Positions 1-9,886 of a stretch of 64,000 nucleotides of DNA are shown here, piece by piece; the stretch's first letter is position 1, and every line of letters begins with the position of its first letter. A model generated the notes under the pieces. That model saw only the letters and a program-made list of their open reading frames with translations, did no database searches and was not told the DNA's origin. The stretch is from NCBI RefSeq assembly GCF_001610835.1, contig NZ_CP011270.1, positions 7,706,001 to 7,770,000 of the forward strand. The letters run 5' to 3'. The DNA is from Planctomyces sp. SH-PL14 (lineage in GTDB: Bacteria > Planctomycetota > Planctomycetia > Planctomycetales > Planctomycetaceae). A program made the position numbers and the translations under genes.

Positions 1-1
1 C

Positions 2-1579
2 GACATCGCCAAGATGCTGGAGATCCCGATTTTCCATGTGAACGGCGAAGATCCGGAAGCGGTCGCCCAGGTCGTTCGTCTCGCAATGGACTTCCGCAAG
101 GAGTTCCAGCGGGATGTCGTGATCGACATGTACTGCTACCGTCGTCGCGGTCACAACGAAAACGACGAGCCCGAGTTCACGCAGCCGCTGATGTACAAGA
201 ACATCAAGCAGCGGCCGTCGGTGTTCGACGCCTACCTCAAGGGGCTCAAGTACCTGACGAAGGAGGAGTCGGACTCGATCGAGGCGGAGCGGAAGGCGAA
301 GCTGGAAGCGGAGCTCCAGGCCGCGAAGGCAGAGGACTTCAAGCGCGAGTTCCACCACATGGGGGGGATCTGGGCGCACTTCACCGGGGGCCTGGCCTCG
401 AATGCCGACAACCCGGTGACATCGCTCGACCGCCTCAAGGCGATGGATCTGCTGCAGGCGGTGTCACAGGCGCCGTCCGGCTTCACGCCGCATCCGAAGG
501 TCGCCCGCGTTCTCGACGGCCGGCGGAACATGGCGGCCGGCAAGCAGCCCCTCGACTGGGGCGGCGCCGAGATGCTGGCTTACGCCTCGATTGTGGCGGA
601 CGGCCACCGGCTCCGCATGACCGGTCAGGACGTCCGCCGCGGCACGTTCAGCCATCGGCATGCGGTTCTGACCGACTACGAGAACGGGACGCCTTACCCG
701 CTGCTGTCGAATATCTCGAAGGACCGCGGCCGGGTGGCGATGTTCAACAGTCCGCTCTCCGAGGCGGGAGTGCTGGGCTTCGAGTATGGCTACAGCCTGG
801 ACATGCCCGAGGGCCTGACGGTCTGGGAAGCGCAGTTCGGCGACTTCGCCAACGCGGCCCAGGTGATCATCGATCAGTTCATCTCGAGCGCGGAGGACAA
901 GTGGGACCGCCTGAGCGGTCTCGTGATGCTCCTGCCGCACGGTTATGAGGGACAGGGGCCGGAGCACTCAAGTGCCCGGCTGGAGCGGTTCCTGAGCCTG
1001 GCCGCGGACGACAACATGCAGATCGTCCAGCCTTCGACCCCGGCTCAGTTCTTCCACATGCTTCGCCGGCAGGTGAAGCGGAAGTGGAAGAAGCCGCTCG
1101 TCGTCATGACGCCGAAGCAACTCCTCCGCTGGCCCGCCTGCATCTCGTCGCTCGACGACATCACGCACGGTTCGTTCCAGTCGGTCATTGGCGATCCGGT
1201 GGCGGAGGCCAAGGCCGGAGAGGTGAAGCGGATCCTGCTCTGTTCAGGCCGTGTGTACTACGACCTGGTCGACCAGCGGGCGAAGGCGGAGCGGAGCGAC
1301 GTGGCGATCATCCGCGTCGAGGAGCTTTATCCGGTTCCTGAGGCGGCGCTGAAGCAGGCGCTCGCTCCTTACAAGGACGGGATTTCGGCGATCTGGGTGC
1401 AGGATGAGCCGGAGAACATGGGGGCCTGGCGGTTCCTTCGCGTGATGCTTGGGGAGAAGCTGTTCAAGCGGTTCCCGTTCTATTACGTGTCTCGTTCGCC
1501 GTCTCCGAGTCCGGCGGTTGGTTCGGGCCGGATGCACAAGGATGAGCAGGCGGAGATTCTGGGCCGTGCGTTTATGTGA
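2..1579 (+). CDS. sucA: 2-oxoglutarate dehydrogenase E1 component, C-terminal part (5' end outside window)
   Basis: Thiamine-diphosphate-dependent E1 subunit of the 2-oxoglutarate dehydrogenase complex, which decarboxylates 2-oxoglutarate in the TCA cycle and passes the succinyl group to E2. The reading frame is open to the first base, so the gene begins upstream and only about 525 C-terminal residues are present. Recognisable blocks are [49 protein letters not shown], the [20 protein letters not shown] block, and the C-terminal [15 protein letters not shown]. This is the transketolase-like pyrimidine domain plus the C-terminal domain of the SucA family. The gene ends in a hairpin with a T-run at 1601-1640. 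The family call is secure; the N-terminal half cannot be judged. Confidence 0.96.
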   Translation, partial: DIAKMLEIPIFHVNGEDPEAVAQVVRLAMDFRKEFQRDVVIDMYCYRRRGHNENDEPEFTQPLMYKNIKQRPSVFDAYLKGLKYLTKEESDSIEAERKAKLEAELQAAKAEDFKREFHHMGGIWAHFTGGLASNADNPVTSLDRLKAMDLLQAVSQAPSGFTPHPKVARVLDGRRNMAAGKQPLDWGGAEMLAYASIVADGHRLRMTGQDVRRGTFSHRHAVLTDYENGTPYPLLSNISKDRGRVAMFNSPLSEAGVLGFEYGYSLDMPEGLTVWEAQFGDFANAAQVIIDQFISSAEDKWDRLSGLVMLLPHGYEGQGPEHSSARLERFLSLAADDNMQIVQPSTPAQFFHMLRRQVKRKWKKPLVVMTPKQLLRWPACISSLDDITHGSFQSVIGDPVAEAKAGEVKRILLCSGRVYYDLVDQRAKAERSDVAIIRVEELYPVPEAALKQALAPYKDGISAIWVQDEPENMGAWRFLRVMLGEKLFKRFPFYYVSRSPSPSPAVGSGRMHKDEQAEILGRAFM

Positions 1580-1600
1580 TTTGAGTGTTTGATGAACAGG

Positions 1601-1640
1601 ACCCGTCGTTTGCCGTTGTGGTGGACGACGGGTTTTTGTT
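1601..1640 (+). terminator. Rho-independent terminator after sucA
   Basis: Inverted repeat ACCCGTCGT ... ACGACGGGT followed by TTTTTG, 21 bp after the sucA stop codon. Confidence 0.8.
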
Positions 1641-1657
1641 TGCGCGGGTGAATAAAA

Positions 1658-1974
1658 CCGGGGTCCAGGGGGCTACCCCTGGTGGGGGATGCAAGGGGGC
1701 CACGCCCCCTTGCCCGCCGGAGGCCTGGCCGTCGAGAGACGTCTGAAGGAGATCGTGTCCAAACGCGGACAACGTGCCGTATGCCCCCTCACCAACCCGC
1801 GGGGAGTGCAAAGCGAGCGGTGAGTCCTCAACGTCGGTTCCACAAAGGGGACGCCCGTTGTTTACCACGGTTCCTCATCGAAAATGCCTCCGGCGGCAAG
1901 GGGGCGTGGCCCCCTTGACCCCAGGCTGCCGTCGCACAATGGGTTTGAGCGAACAGCACTTCGCCGGCGAGGAC
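1658..1974 (-). repeat. Dispersed structured intergenic element, copy 1
   Basis: One of 12 related copies in this window, in reverse orientation. From left to right it shows the GGGTCC end, the AAGGGGG...CCCCCTT hairpin, GCCCGCCGGAGGC, the CCCTCACCAACCC segment, and a second GCCTCCGGCGGC with its own hairpin. It lies between the sucA terminator and the 3' end of the convergent gene at 1990, about 15 bp from that stop codon. It explains most of the 410-bp gap. Confidence 0.9.
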
Positions 1975-1989
1975 GGTGTTCGCGCGACC

Positions 1990-2433
1990 TCAGGCTGCTT
2001 CCATCCGCCGCTCGAGCTCCGCCGTCAGCGCCTTGTGACAGACCACAAACGCTCCCACTCCGTCCTCATCCGTCACATACGCCTGAATCAGCGCCGTCTC
2101 CCACATGTCATCCCCGGCCGCCCCATGCCGCTCCGCCAGCGCCGACCGCACCGACGCCACCGCATCGCCGCCAAAGAAACCGTGCAGCACCGCCACGGTG
2201 TCGTCGACGCACTCGACGAGCAGCGTCTCCACCACCCCGCCCAGCACCTCGAGCTTCGCCGCGTCGGCATCGATCGACACCCGGCGGATTCCCCGCTTGA
2301 TCGACGCCGGAGTGTTCAGCTCCGGAGCGTCCTCCAGGGCATCCGCGGCGAAACGGGAGAAGAGATCCGCCAGCGTCGTCTCGCCGACATAGATCCCCGC
2401 AAGTTCAAAGGCGTTTCCGGAAGCGGCAGACAT
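1990..2433 (-). CDS. Hypothetical acidic protein, 147 aa
   Basis: Not recognised. The start is the ATG at 2433 (MSAASGNAF), because the frame upstream overlaps the neighbouring gene and reads as non-coding. The protein is acidic, with no signal peptide or membrane segment; it reads as a compact alternating helix/strand domain with Cys in LVECVDD and VVCHKAL. It lies 59 bp downstream of the large exported protein at 2493-4826 on the same strand, so the two are probably co-transcribed. Dispersed element copy 1 follows its stop codon directly. The strong GC preference at third codon positions supports a real gene; the function is unknown. Confidence 0.7.
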   Translation of the reverse strand: MSAASGNAFELAGIYVGETTLADLFSRFAADALEDAPELNTPASIKRGIRRVSIDADAAKLEVLGGVVETLLVECVDDTVAVLHGFFGGDAVASVRSALAERHGAAGDDMWETALIQAYVTDEDGVGAFVVCHKALTAELERRMEAA

Positions 2434-2492
2434 CGTGACCTTGGAGTAGACAAAGGAAACTGCAAAGAACGGAACCGGAACATCCCGGCCGC

Positions 2493-4826
2493 TCACTTCT
2501 GTATGTCGATCTTGGCCCACACCGGCCGCTCGCGGTCCCCCGTGATCCCCAGCCGCTGCAGCGTCGCCGAGACATCGGGCTTCACGAAGTCCCGGAACCG
2601 CCCGCCGTTGTTGACGTGCACCGTGATCCGCTTGTCGAAATCGACGAGCTCCGGCGTCAGCCACAGCGTCGACCGCCGGCCGGGATTCGAGACGTAGATC
2701 GTCCCCCCCGCCGTGATCTTCCCCGAGACCGTCATCGGCGTGATCTTCGCCCCCGGCGAGTCCCACAGCGGCGGCCGCAGAATGTCGGCCGGGAACGCCG
2801 AACAGGTGAGCCAGCCGAACTCGTTATCGGTTACGCGGAGCGTGCTCGCTTCGAACGTCCCCCGGTCTTTCAGCGGAGGGCGGCGGACGGTCTCGAGCCA
2901 GTCGAACAGCCGCGGAAGCTCCTCGCGGTAGTTCTCGTAGCCGCGGGCCTTGAAGTCGCAGATCGTCACATCCTGCTTGACCCGCATCCGGTTGAGGTCC
3001 CGGGCGTTGTCCTGGCGGACGCCGGGAGACTCCCGCTCTCCGGAGACGACGTACCACGCAATGTCCTGGGCGTTCTCATAGAGGTGCGACGATGACCGGT
3101 AGCTGTGCCCGCAGATCGGCACCGCCCCCGCGAACAGGTCCGGGGTCGCGGTCGCCATGTCGAACACCGCGTCGCCGCCGGCGCCGTGTCCGGCGATCGT
3201 CACCCGGTCGGAGTCGATCGAGAACCGCTTCCGCGCGTGCAGCAGCGTTTCGATAATCGCCCGGTGGGCCTCGGGCGAGTGGCTGTAGGCGGTCTCGCCG
3301 TCGGCGAAGTAATGCGGGGCCAGCACGATGTAGCCGCGGCGGATCGCCCAGCCATCGGGCCCGCCATCGCCGGCACCCGCCCACCAGCGGAGCTCGTCTT
3401 CCGGAGTCTTCCCCACGTCGTGCAGGACGACGATCGCCGGGTAGCGATGACGGGGAGAGTATTCGGGCGGAAGGATGGCGGAGTACTTGACCGGAGCGCC
3501 GACGTTCATCGGCTCCGTGATCGCGACGTCGTGGACCGTGCGGGGCTGCGTGGAGACCGGCTCGAATGGCAGCGGGAGCTGCGGAACCATCTGGACCAGC
3601 TTCTCGACCGTCAGGTTCTCGACTCCCCTCAGCTCTTCGAACAGCTCCTCCTGGCGGGGAGGATTCCGCTCCGCCCGCAGGGCTTCGAGGGCCAGGAACC
3701 GCGCGTTCCACAGGCGGACCGCGTCCTGGATCTCGAGACCGGCCGCGGCGTCTCCCAGCACCCAGCCGGAATAGGCGAGGGCCAGCTGCTGCTTGGGAGT
3801 CAGGTCGGGATCCCGCTCCGAGCGGACGAACGTCGCCAGCCGCGGCAGCGTCTCGTAGTGCAGCTCGTCCGCGAGCTGCGAGCGGAGCGGCCGGAGCCGG
3901 TCCGCCAGCTCCGGCTCGACCTTGGCCTGAAGCTCGTCGAGCCGCATCAGGATCCGGTTGCGGGAGTCGAGAGCGGCGTCGTAGGTGGCCAGGATCTCGT
4001 CCGCCTGCCGGACGATCTCGGCGCTGATCCCGTCGCGGGGGAAGACCCGGGCGTATTCGTAAGCCAGGGCATGCTGCCCCGCCGCGATCCGCCGCTGGAT
4101 CTCGTTGATTCCTTTGAGCGCGAACCCCTCGGCAATCTGCGGCCGGAGAGAATCGGCCCAGTCCTTGAGTGACGGAAAGTCCTGGACGGCGTTCTGCAGC
4201 TCGCTGTCCGCCTCCGGATACATCTGGGCCTGAATGAAGAGGAGCACGACCGCTTTGCGGTCCTGTTCGTTCTTGGGGTCGATCCCGAGTTCGAGGACCG
4301 ATCTGAGGGTCTCGACCGGGAGCGAGCTCGGGAGGACCGCGAACTCCCAGCTGTAGTCGAGCCCTTCGACTTTGACGGCATCCGGCGAGATTTCCGTGAT
4401 CCCCAGCGAGATCGCGAGGTCCTTGTTCCGGACCGTCAGCGTCACCATCCCATGGCCGGTGTCGTTGAAGGGCCGGACATCGCGGAACCCGCCGATTACC
4501 TCCGGCCCGCTCGTTCGCCCGGTCTTCCGCTGCGGAATCTTGATCCGGACCCGACCGGCGAGGTCGTCCACTTCCTTGAGGTCCGCCACCCGTTTCCAGG
4601 GGACGAAGTACTGGCGGACCTCGTCGTCGATCATGACGAAGGGGTTGCTGACGGTCGGGCCGGCGTTGTTCTGCTGGGCGGTCCGGTTGTTGAGCCCCGG
4701 AACCCGGCTGGCGATCCCCCGGTAGATGAGGCCGTTCTTGAGCCGCACCGTGTCGGCGGACGCGGAACTCCCCGCAAGGAGCGACGCGACGAGCAGGAGC
4801 GCCGGGAGGGAGACGCGATCGATCAC
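2493..4826 (-). CDS. Exported alpha/beta-hydrolase-fold protein with degenerate catalytic residues, 777 aa
   Basis: The start is taken at a GTG (4826) that gives a clean signal peptide, VIDRVSLPALLLVASLLAGS-SASA; the longer frame upstream is low-quality. Residues about 25-480 form a large planctomycete-type N-terminal region of unknown role. Residues about 490-680 form an alpha/beta-hydrolase domain of the prolyl-oligopeptidase/dienelactone-hydrolase kind (YSAILPPEYSPRHRYPAIVV, then ADGETAYSHSPEAHRAI and DSDRVTIAGHGAGGDAV). The nucleophile elbow reads G-H-G-A-G, with Gly at about residue 548 where Ser is expected. The segment that usually carries the catalytic His reads RGYENYREELPRLFDWL, with Tyr in its place. 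It therefore looks like a non-catalytic periplasmic relative. The small gene at 1990 follows downstream. Confidence 0.8.
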   Translation of the reverse strand: MIDRVSLPALLLVASLLAGSSASADTVRLKNGLIYRGIASRVPGLNNRTAQQNNAGPTVSNPFVMIDDEVRQYFVPWKRVADLKEVDDLAGRVRIKIPQRKTGRTSGPEVIGGFRDVRPFNDTGHGMVTLTVRNKDLAISLGITEISPDAVKVEGLDYSWEFAVLPSSLPVETLRSVLELGIDPKNEQDRKAVVLLFIQAQMYPEADSELQNAVQDFPSLKDWADSLRPQIAEGFALKGINEIQRRIAAGQHALAYEYARVFPRDGISAEIVRQADEILATYDAALDSRNRILMRLDELQAKVEPELADRLRPLRSQLADELHYETLPRLATFVRSERDPDLTPKQQLALAYSGWVLGDAAAGLEIQDAVRLWNARFLALEALRAERNPPRQEELFEELRGVENLTVEKLVQMVPQLPLPFEPVSTQPRTVHDVAITEPMNVGAPVKYSAILPPEYSPRHRYPAIVVLHDVGKTPEDELRWWAGAGDGGPDGWAIRRGYIVLAPHYFADGETAYSHSPEAHRAIIETLLHARKRFSIDSDRVTIAGHGAGGDAVFDMATATPDLFAGAVPICGHSYRSSSHLYENAQDIAWYVVSGERESPGVRQDNARDLNRMRVKQDVTICDFKARGYENYREELPRLFDWLETVRRPPLKDRGTFEASTLRVTDNEFGWLTCSAFPADILRPPLWDSPGAKITPMTVSGKITAGGTIYVSNPGRRSTLWLTPELVDFDKRITVHVNNGGRFRDFVKPDVSATLQRLGITGDRERPVWAKIDIQK

Positions 4827-5318
4827 GGACCGGATACCTCGGGATCGTTCACTCCGGTGTCGACTCGTCGACACCGATTCGGGCAGAGAGCGGAAGAACG
4901 GCGGCGGGATCAGGGGAGGTCGGAACGGGGAACGGGGCTGGCAGGAGGATCGATCGAAACCATCGGCCGCGGGGGCGCGGCCGTCCCCGACATGATCGAA
5001 TCCTCCCGCCGCGAATACCAGAAAAATTCCGGGCAACCGCTTCCGCCGCGACGACCCGTTTCCCTTGCCCAAGGCTCACAGTCGGAACAGCTTTCCCGAC
5101 GCGTCGCGGATGAGGCCTCTTCACGCGGTATGAAGCGGACGTCAAGAAGAACTTAAGTTTCGCTGTGGCAAGGGCTTCGACCTGGTCGGATTCAGCTCGA
5201 TTTCAGGCAATCGCGCGGAACCTCGCTCCCCGCGCCGCGATTCAGGTCCAGCTTCGCGAATACGGGCAAGCCGCCAGGTCACGGGCGTCTTTTCATTCTT
5301 TTCTATGAAGGCAGGAGC
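4827..5318. other. Divergent intergenic region, 492 bp
   Basis: It lies between the start of the exported hydrolase-like gene (minus) and the first DUF1559 gene (plus), so it should hold both promoters. No convincing gene, RNA or repeat is visible. A ribosome-binding sequence AGGCAGGAG sits just before the ATG at 5319. Confidence 0.5.
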
Positions 5319-6503
5319 ATGCGCACTCGAGTCGGACAACGGGGTTTCACACTCATCGAATTGCTGGTCGTCATCGCCATCATCGCCGTCCTGGTGGCGA
5401 TTCTCCTCCCGGCCGTGCAGCAGGCGCGGGAAGCGGCCCGTCGCAGCACCTGCAAGAACAACCTCAAGCAGATCGGGCTGGCTCTCCACAACTACGAGTC
5501 CGCCTACAAGCGGTTCCCGAGCGGCGGGAAAGGGATGGATGCCGTCGCCAGCACGACGCAGGCTTCGAGCCTGAAGATCGGCTCGGTCGGATACGCGCCG
5601 AACTGGGACGGCACCGCCGGCAAGTACGGCGTCGGAGTCGATCCGCACTCGACGCTGACCTCGCTGCTTCCCTACGTCGACCAGGCGCCGGTCTACAACA
5701 CGATGTCGCTGGCTCTCCCCTACAACTCCACGCTCGGCACCGTCGGGGCCCGGAACAAGGATGCGACCTCGACCAAGGTCGCGGCGTTCCTGTGCCCCAG
5801 CAACGGGGTCTATGTCGACGATGCGGCCGGTTTCGGGCAGACCGACTACGCTCCCACGGTCTTTACCGACGTCGAGACGACCGACGGCAGCACGACGCTC
5901 GGCCAGAGCCGGCCTCCCGTCCCTGGTTCGTCCACGACGGCGCTTGGCCGGCGTCCAGGCGCTCTCGCTCTCGGGGGAACGGCGATGGGGCTGCTCGTCG
6001 ACGGTACGAGTAATACCGTGGCGATTGCGGAGTCCGCCGGCCGGGAATGGGCCGTCGCCAACAGCAGCAGCAACTTCGGCTTTGGTGCGGATCCCTACAG
6101 CGGGAACACGGTCCTGGGGGTCGTGACCGCCGACACGTGCGGAGGAAACCGCTGTCCGAACCGCTGGGGCGAGCCGGCGAGCGGAATGGGAGTGACCGGG
6201 GGATGCGGCAACTCGGCCGCCACGCCGGGGTCGACTTTCAATCCGGGCCGGCTCATCAACAACCACAACCGGCCGACCGGCGGGAATGTGGCGGCCGTCG
6301 CTCCGGACACCGCCGCCAGCCTCTGGTCGACGCGGGACTGCGGCCCCAATGACGAGATGTTCAGCTTCCACACCGGCGGGATCCAGGCCGTGTTCGCTGA
6401 CGGGGCCGTGCGGTTCCTGTCTGAGAACACGGACGCCTCCGTCGTCGCCCGGCTCATTGCCCGGGCTGATGGGGAGCAGGTCGATCTGCCGTCCACCAAC
6501 TGA
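5319..6503 (+). CDS. DUF1559 pseudopilin-like protein, paralog 1 (394 aa)
   Basis: Planctomycete DUF1559 protein with a type IV prepilin-like N-terminus: [20 protein letters not shown], where cleavage after the Gly of RG-FTLIE by a prepilin peptidase is expected. It continues [20 protein letters not shown] and ends with the family's H-x-G-G ... DG signature ([19 protein letters not shown]). The family is hugely expanded in planctomycetes and thought to be surface or envelope associated; the molecular role is unknown. The start has a good ribosome-binding site. It is the first of three tandem paralogs and the most divergent of them. Hairpin 6557-6592 follows the gene. Confidence 0.93.
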   Translation: MRTRVGQRGFTLIELLVVIAIIAVLVAILLPAVQQAREAARRSTCKNNLKQIGLALHNYESAYKRFPSGGKGMDAVASTTQASSLKIGSVGYAPNWDGTAGKYGVGVDPHSTLTSLLPYVDQAPVYNTMSLALPYNSTLGTVGARNKDATSTKVAAFLCPSNGVYVDDAAGFGQTDYAPTVFTDVETTDGSTTLGQSRPPVPGSSTTALGRRPGALALGGTAMGLLVDGTSNTVAIAESAGREWAVANSSSNFGFGADPYSGNTVLGVVTADTCGGNRCPNRWGEPASGMGVTGGCGNSAATPGSTFNPGRLINNHNRPTGGNVAAVAPDTAASLWSTRDCGPNDEMFSFHTGGIQAVFADGAVRFLSENTDASVVARLIARADGEQVDLPSTN

Positions 6504-6556
6504 AGCCGTTCTTCAAAACGACACAGTCTTTTTGCAGCGGAGGCTCTGTCTAAGCG

Positions 6557-6592
6557 CCGGCCACCGCACCCGACGACGGGGGCGGTGGCCGG
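6557..6592 (+). terminator. Hairpin after DUF1559 paralog 1
   Basis: Perfect 11-bp stem CCGGCCACCGC / GCGGTGGCCGG, 54 bp after the stop codon. There is no long T-run, so it is a putative terminator or 3'-end stabiliser. Confidence 0.5.
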
Positions 6593-6733
6593 TTCGATCA
6601 CCTTAAGAGAAAGAGAGAAAATCTCCAGAAGTCCCGATTTTCAAGGATGCGTTCAGGAAATGATCAGGTTACGTTAACGCTCTCTTCTTGTTGAATTAAC
6701 GTTCCGTTCATTTCTCATTTCTGGAGGTTCGCT

Positions 6734-7864
6734 ATGGGACGGTCTCGTCGAGGTTTTACTCTCATTGAGCTGCTGGTGGTCATTGCGATCATCGCAGTGC
6801 TGGTGGCGATTCTGCTGCCGGCCGTGCAGCAGGCACGGGAAGCGGCTCGCCGCAGCACCTGCAAGAACAATCTGAAGCAGTTGGGACTGGCTCTCCACAA
6901 CTACGAGTCCGCCTACAAGCGGTTCCCGTCGGGTGGCGAAGGAACGGACTGGACCGGGACCGCCGCGTCGTACCTCGTGAACCCCGGGTATCCGATGCCG
7001 CCGATGGCGGGCACCCAGATGGGAACGGCGTTCGATACGCACTCGACATTCACGTCGCTGCTGCCGTACTTCGACCAGGCTCCGGTCTACAACTCGATGG
7101 ACCTGAAGCTGCAGTACAACGCAGCCGGGACGTCGACGGCCGCCACGAACAACCGTGCTGCCGCGAAGACGAAGATCGCCGCGCTGCTCTGCCCGAGCAA
7201 CGGGGTGTATGTCGACGACGCGAATGGCTACGGCCAGACCGACTACATGCCGACCGTCTACACGGACATCGTGGTCGCGACGACCGACCTGACTGGCATG
7301 ACGAGCACCAGCGTCGCTCCTGGCCGCCCGAACCCGGCTGCGGCTCCGAACCGGAACTCGCGCCGTGACGGCTGCCTCGCTCTGGGCGGTACGGCCATGG
7401 GCCTGATCACCGACGGAACGAGCAACACGATCGCGCTCGGCGAAGACGCCGGGAAGCAGTACCTGATCGCCAACGGCGGCATGCGGAGCCCGTACACGGC
7501 TCCGACCGCGAACGGCGGCGTGACGGAAGGTTGTGCGGACAGCGGTGGATCGGGTACGGCCAACCGTTGCCCGAACCGCTGGGCCGATCCGGACAACGGT
7601 GCCGGCGTGAACGGCCCGGGTTGCGGAACGTTCCGCCTGATCAACAACAATAACCGCCCGACCGGCGGTATCCCGGCTTGTCCCTGGACGCAGAACAACA
7701 TCGGTCCGACCGGCGAACTGTTCAGCTTCCACACCGGCGGCATCCAGGCCGTGTTTGCTGACGGGGCCGTGCGGTTCCTGTCGGAAAACGCGGACGGAGC
7801 CGTTGTGGCCAAGCTGGTCGCCCGGTCCGACGGAGAGCAGGTCGACCTGCCGTCCACGAACTGA
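6734..7864 (+). CDS. DUF1559 pseudopilin-like protein, paralog 2 (376 aa)
   Basis: Same architecture as paralog 1: short basic start [16 protein letters not shown], transmembrane helix, [20 protein letters not shown], and the C-terminal [19 protein letters not shown] block. A GGAGG ribosome-binding site precedes the ATG. It is nearly identical to paralog 3 over almost the whole length at DNA level; differences concentrate in a short loop ([15 protein letters not shown] here against [15 protein letters not shown]) and near the C-terminal Gly-rich segment. Each paralog has its own strong terminator, so the three are probably separate transcripts. Confidence 0.93.
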   Translation: MGRSRRGFTLIELLVVIAIIAVLVAILLPAVQQAREAARRSTCKNNLKQLGLALHNYESAYKRFPSGGEGTDWTGTAASYLVNPGYPMPPMAGTQMGTAFDTHSTFTSLLPYFDQAPVYNSMDLKLQYNAAGTSTAATNNRAAAKTKIAALLCPSNGVYVDDANGYGQTDYMPTVYTDIVVATTDLTGMTSTSVAPGRPNPAAAPNRNSRRDGCLALGGTAMGLITDGTSNTIALGEDAGKQYLIANGGMRSPYTAPTANGGVTEGCADSGGSGTANRCPNRWADPDNGAGVNGPGCGTFRLINNNNRPTGGIPACPWTQNNIGPTGELFSFHTGGIQAVFADGAVRFLSENADGAVVAKLVARSDGEQVDLPSTN

Positions 7865-7880
7865 CCTTACGGAGTTGTCT

Positions 7881-7917
7881 CCCCTCGAACCGTGTTCGTC
7901 ACGGTTCGAGGGGCTTT
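7881..7917 (+). terminator. Terminator after DUF1559 paralog 2
   Basis: 14-bp perfect stem CCCCTCGAACCGTG / CACGGTTCGAGGGG with a TTCGT loop, followed by CTTTCC, 16 bp after the stop codon. Confidence 0.75.
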
Positions 7918-8131
7918 CCCCCGACCCGAATGCGGGGCCATTCAGGAAGGCTTTATCGACTGGACGAACTTCACGGGCGGATCGGGATTCGCCGGTGAGG
8001 CGTCACCGGAGCGATGAAACTCCACATATCGGGGGTCGTTTACCGTTTCAGCTTGACATTCTTTGAAGAAACTTCATCCTAGACACTGAATCTCTGTTCT
8101 GGAGATTCGGTCGTTTTCCCATTTCTTCTTT

Positions 8132-9277
8132 TTGGGGATGAAGTCGATGCAAAGGTCTCGTCGCGGTTTTACTCTCATTGAACTGCTGGTGGTCATTGCG
8201 ATCATCGCAGTGCTGGTGGCGATTCTGCTGCCGGCCGTGCAGCAGGCACGGGAAGCGGCTCGCCGCAGCACCTGCAAGAACAATCTGAAGCAGTTGGGAC
8301 TGGCTCTCCACAACTACGAGTCCGCCTACAAGCGGTTCCCGTCGGGTGGCGAAGGAACGGACTGGACCGGCACCGCCGCCTCGAACCTCGTGAACCCGGC
8401 GTATCCGGCGCCTCCGGCTGCCGGCCCGGCGATGGGAACGGCGTTCGATACGCACTCGACGTTCACGTCGCTGCTGCCGTACTTCGACCAGGCTCCGGTC
8501 TACAACTCGATGGACCTGAAGCTGCAGTACAACGCAGCCGGGACGTCGACGGCCGCCACGAACAACCGTGCTGCCGCGAAGACGAAGATCGCCGCGCTGC
8601 TCTGCCCGAGCAACGGGGTGTATGTCGACGACGCGAACGGCTACGGCCAGACCGACTACATGCCGACCGTCTATACGGACATCGTGGTCGCGACGACCGA
8701 CCTGACCGGCATGACGAGCACCAGCGTCGCTCCTGGCCGCCCGAACCCGGCTGCGGCTCCGAACCGGAACTCGCGCCGTGACGGCTGCCTCTCCCTCGGT
8801 GGTACGGCCATGGGCCTGATCACTGACGGAACGAGCAACACGATTGCGATCGGCGAAGACGCCGGCAAGCAGTACCTGATCGCCAACGGCGGCATGCGGA
8901 GCAAGTACACCGCTCCGACCGCGAACGGCGGCGTGACGGAAGGTTGTGCGGACAGCGGTGGATCGGGTACGGCCAACCGTTGCCCGAACCGTTGGGCCGA
9001 TCCGGATAACGGCAGCGGCGTGTCGGGCCCGGGCTGCGGGACGTTCCGCCTGATCAACAACAACAACCGCCCGACCGGCGGCATCCCGGCTTGCCCTTGG
9101 ACGCAGAACAACATCGGTCCGAACGACGAGCTGTTCAGCTTCCACACCGGCGGCATCCAGGCCGTGTTCGCTGACGGAGCCGTGCGGTTCCTGTCGGAAA
9201 ACATGGACGGAGCCGTTGTGGCCAAGCTGGTCGCCCGGTCCGACGGAGAGCAGGTCGACCTGCCGTCCACGAACTGA
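8132..9277 (+). CDS. DUF1559 pseudopilin-like protein, paralog 3 (381 aa)
   Basis: Third tandem copy. The frame opens at 8132 ([15 protein letters not shown]); the ATG at 8138 or the one at 8147 just before the Arg-rich stretch is also possible. Prepilin-like N-terminus and C-terminal DUF1559 signature are intact. Near-identity with paralog 2, including at synonymous positions, indicates a recent tandem duplication or gene conversion. A TTGACA hexamer at 8053-8058 could be a -35 box, but no good -10 box is spaced from it. A very strong terminator follows. Confidence 0.93.
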   Translation: MGMKSMQRSRRGFTLIELLVVIAIIAVLVAILLPAVQQAREAARRSTCKNNLKQLGLALHNYESAYKRFPSGGEGTDWTGTAASNLVNPAYPAPPAAGPAMGTAFDTHSTFTSLLPYFDQAPVYNSMDLKLQYNAAGTSTAATNNRAAAKTKIAALLCPSNGVYVDDANGYGQTDYMPTVYTDIVVATTDLTGMTSTSVAPGRPNPAAAPNRNSRRDGCLSLGGTAMGLITDGTSNTIAIGEDAGKQYLIANGGMRSKYTAPTANGGVTEGCADSGGSGTANRCPNRWADPDNGSGVSGPGCGTFRLINNNNRPTGGIPACPWTQNNIGPNDELFSFHTGGIQAVFADGAVRFLSENMDGAVVAKLVARSDGEQVDLPSTN

Positions 9278-9305
9278 TCGGTCCTGCTGGACTTGATGGA
9301 ATGCC

Positions 9306-9344
9306 GAAAGCCCTCCTGAGCAATCAGGAGGGCTTTCTTTTTTG
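9306..9344 (+). terminator. Terminator after DUF1559 paralog 3
   Basis: 14-bp stem GAAAGCCCTCCTGA / TCAGGAGGGCTTTC with a GCAA tetraloop, followed by TTTTTT. Confidence 0.9.
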
Positions 9345-9522
9345 ATGGATCGTCAGCGGGATACGGGCGGAAGCTCTGCGGCTGCGATGGGGATCGAGGG
9401 ACAGTGGTTCTGCCGGTCAGGGGCCGGATTGGTGAGGTGAGGCGAGCCGGGGGCCGGAGAGGTCCGTGGGTGGGGCGCGGTTCTCGAGCAGAGAGCGCGA
9501 GTCCATCGTCTGCGCGAACCGC

Positions 9523-9856
9523 GTCCTTGCCGGCACAGCGTCCATTGCTCAAGCCCAACGTGCCACGGCAGTCGGGGTCAAGGGGGTCTTGCCCCCTTGC
9601 CGCCGGAGGCACTTCCACGAGGAACCGTGGAAAGCAACGGATGTCCGCTTTGTGGAACCGGCTATGAGGACTCCCTCACCCGACACCGCTCGCTTTGCAA
9701 TCCCCGCGGGTTGGTGAGGGGGCGTCCGGCGCGTCGTCCTCGCTTGGGCACTCACTTCTTCAGACATCTCTCGACGGCCAGGCCTCCGGCGGGCAAAGGG
9801 CCAAAAAACAACACAGGCCCCTCTGCACTCCCCACCAGGGGGACCCTGGACCCGGT
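9523..9856 (+). repeat. Dispersed structured intergenic element, copy 2
   Basis: Full-length plus-orientation copy between convergent genes. Its second GC hairpin is GGGCC-AAAAAACAACACA-GGCCC, replacing the usual short loop. The right end lies 30 bp from the stop codon of the minus-strand gamma-glutamyltransferase gene. The rest of the gap (9345-9522) shows nothing recognisable. Confidence 0.9.
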
Positions 9857-9886
9857 GAGTGAATGGCATGGCCGCTTTATTGCTTG

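Noticed and set aside
1774-2697. 307-aa plus-strand frame across element copy 1 and the hypothetical gene
   Set aside because: Its start lies in the repeat (MPYAPSPTRGECKASG), and similar Arg/Pro/Ser-rich peptides appear in other element copies in various frames. Antisense to two genes.
5142-6371. 409-aa minus-strand frame opposite DUF1559 paralog 1 and analogous frames opposite paralogs 2 and 3
   Set aside because: Exact antisense of the three pseudopilin genes; similarity to each other only reflects the paralogy of the real genes.
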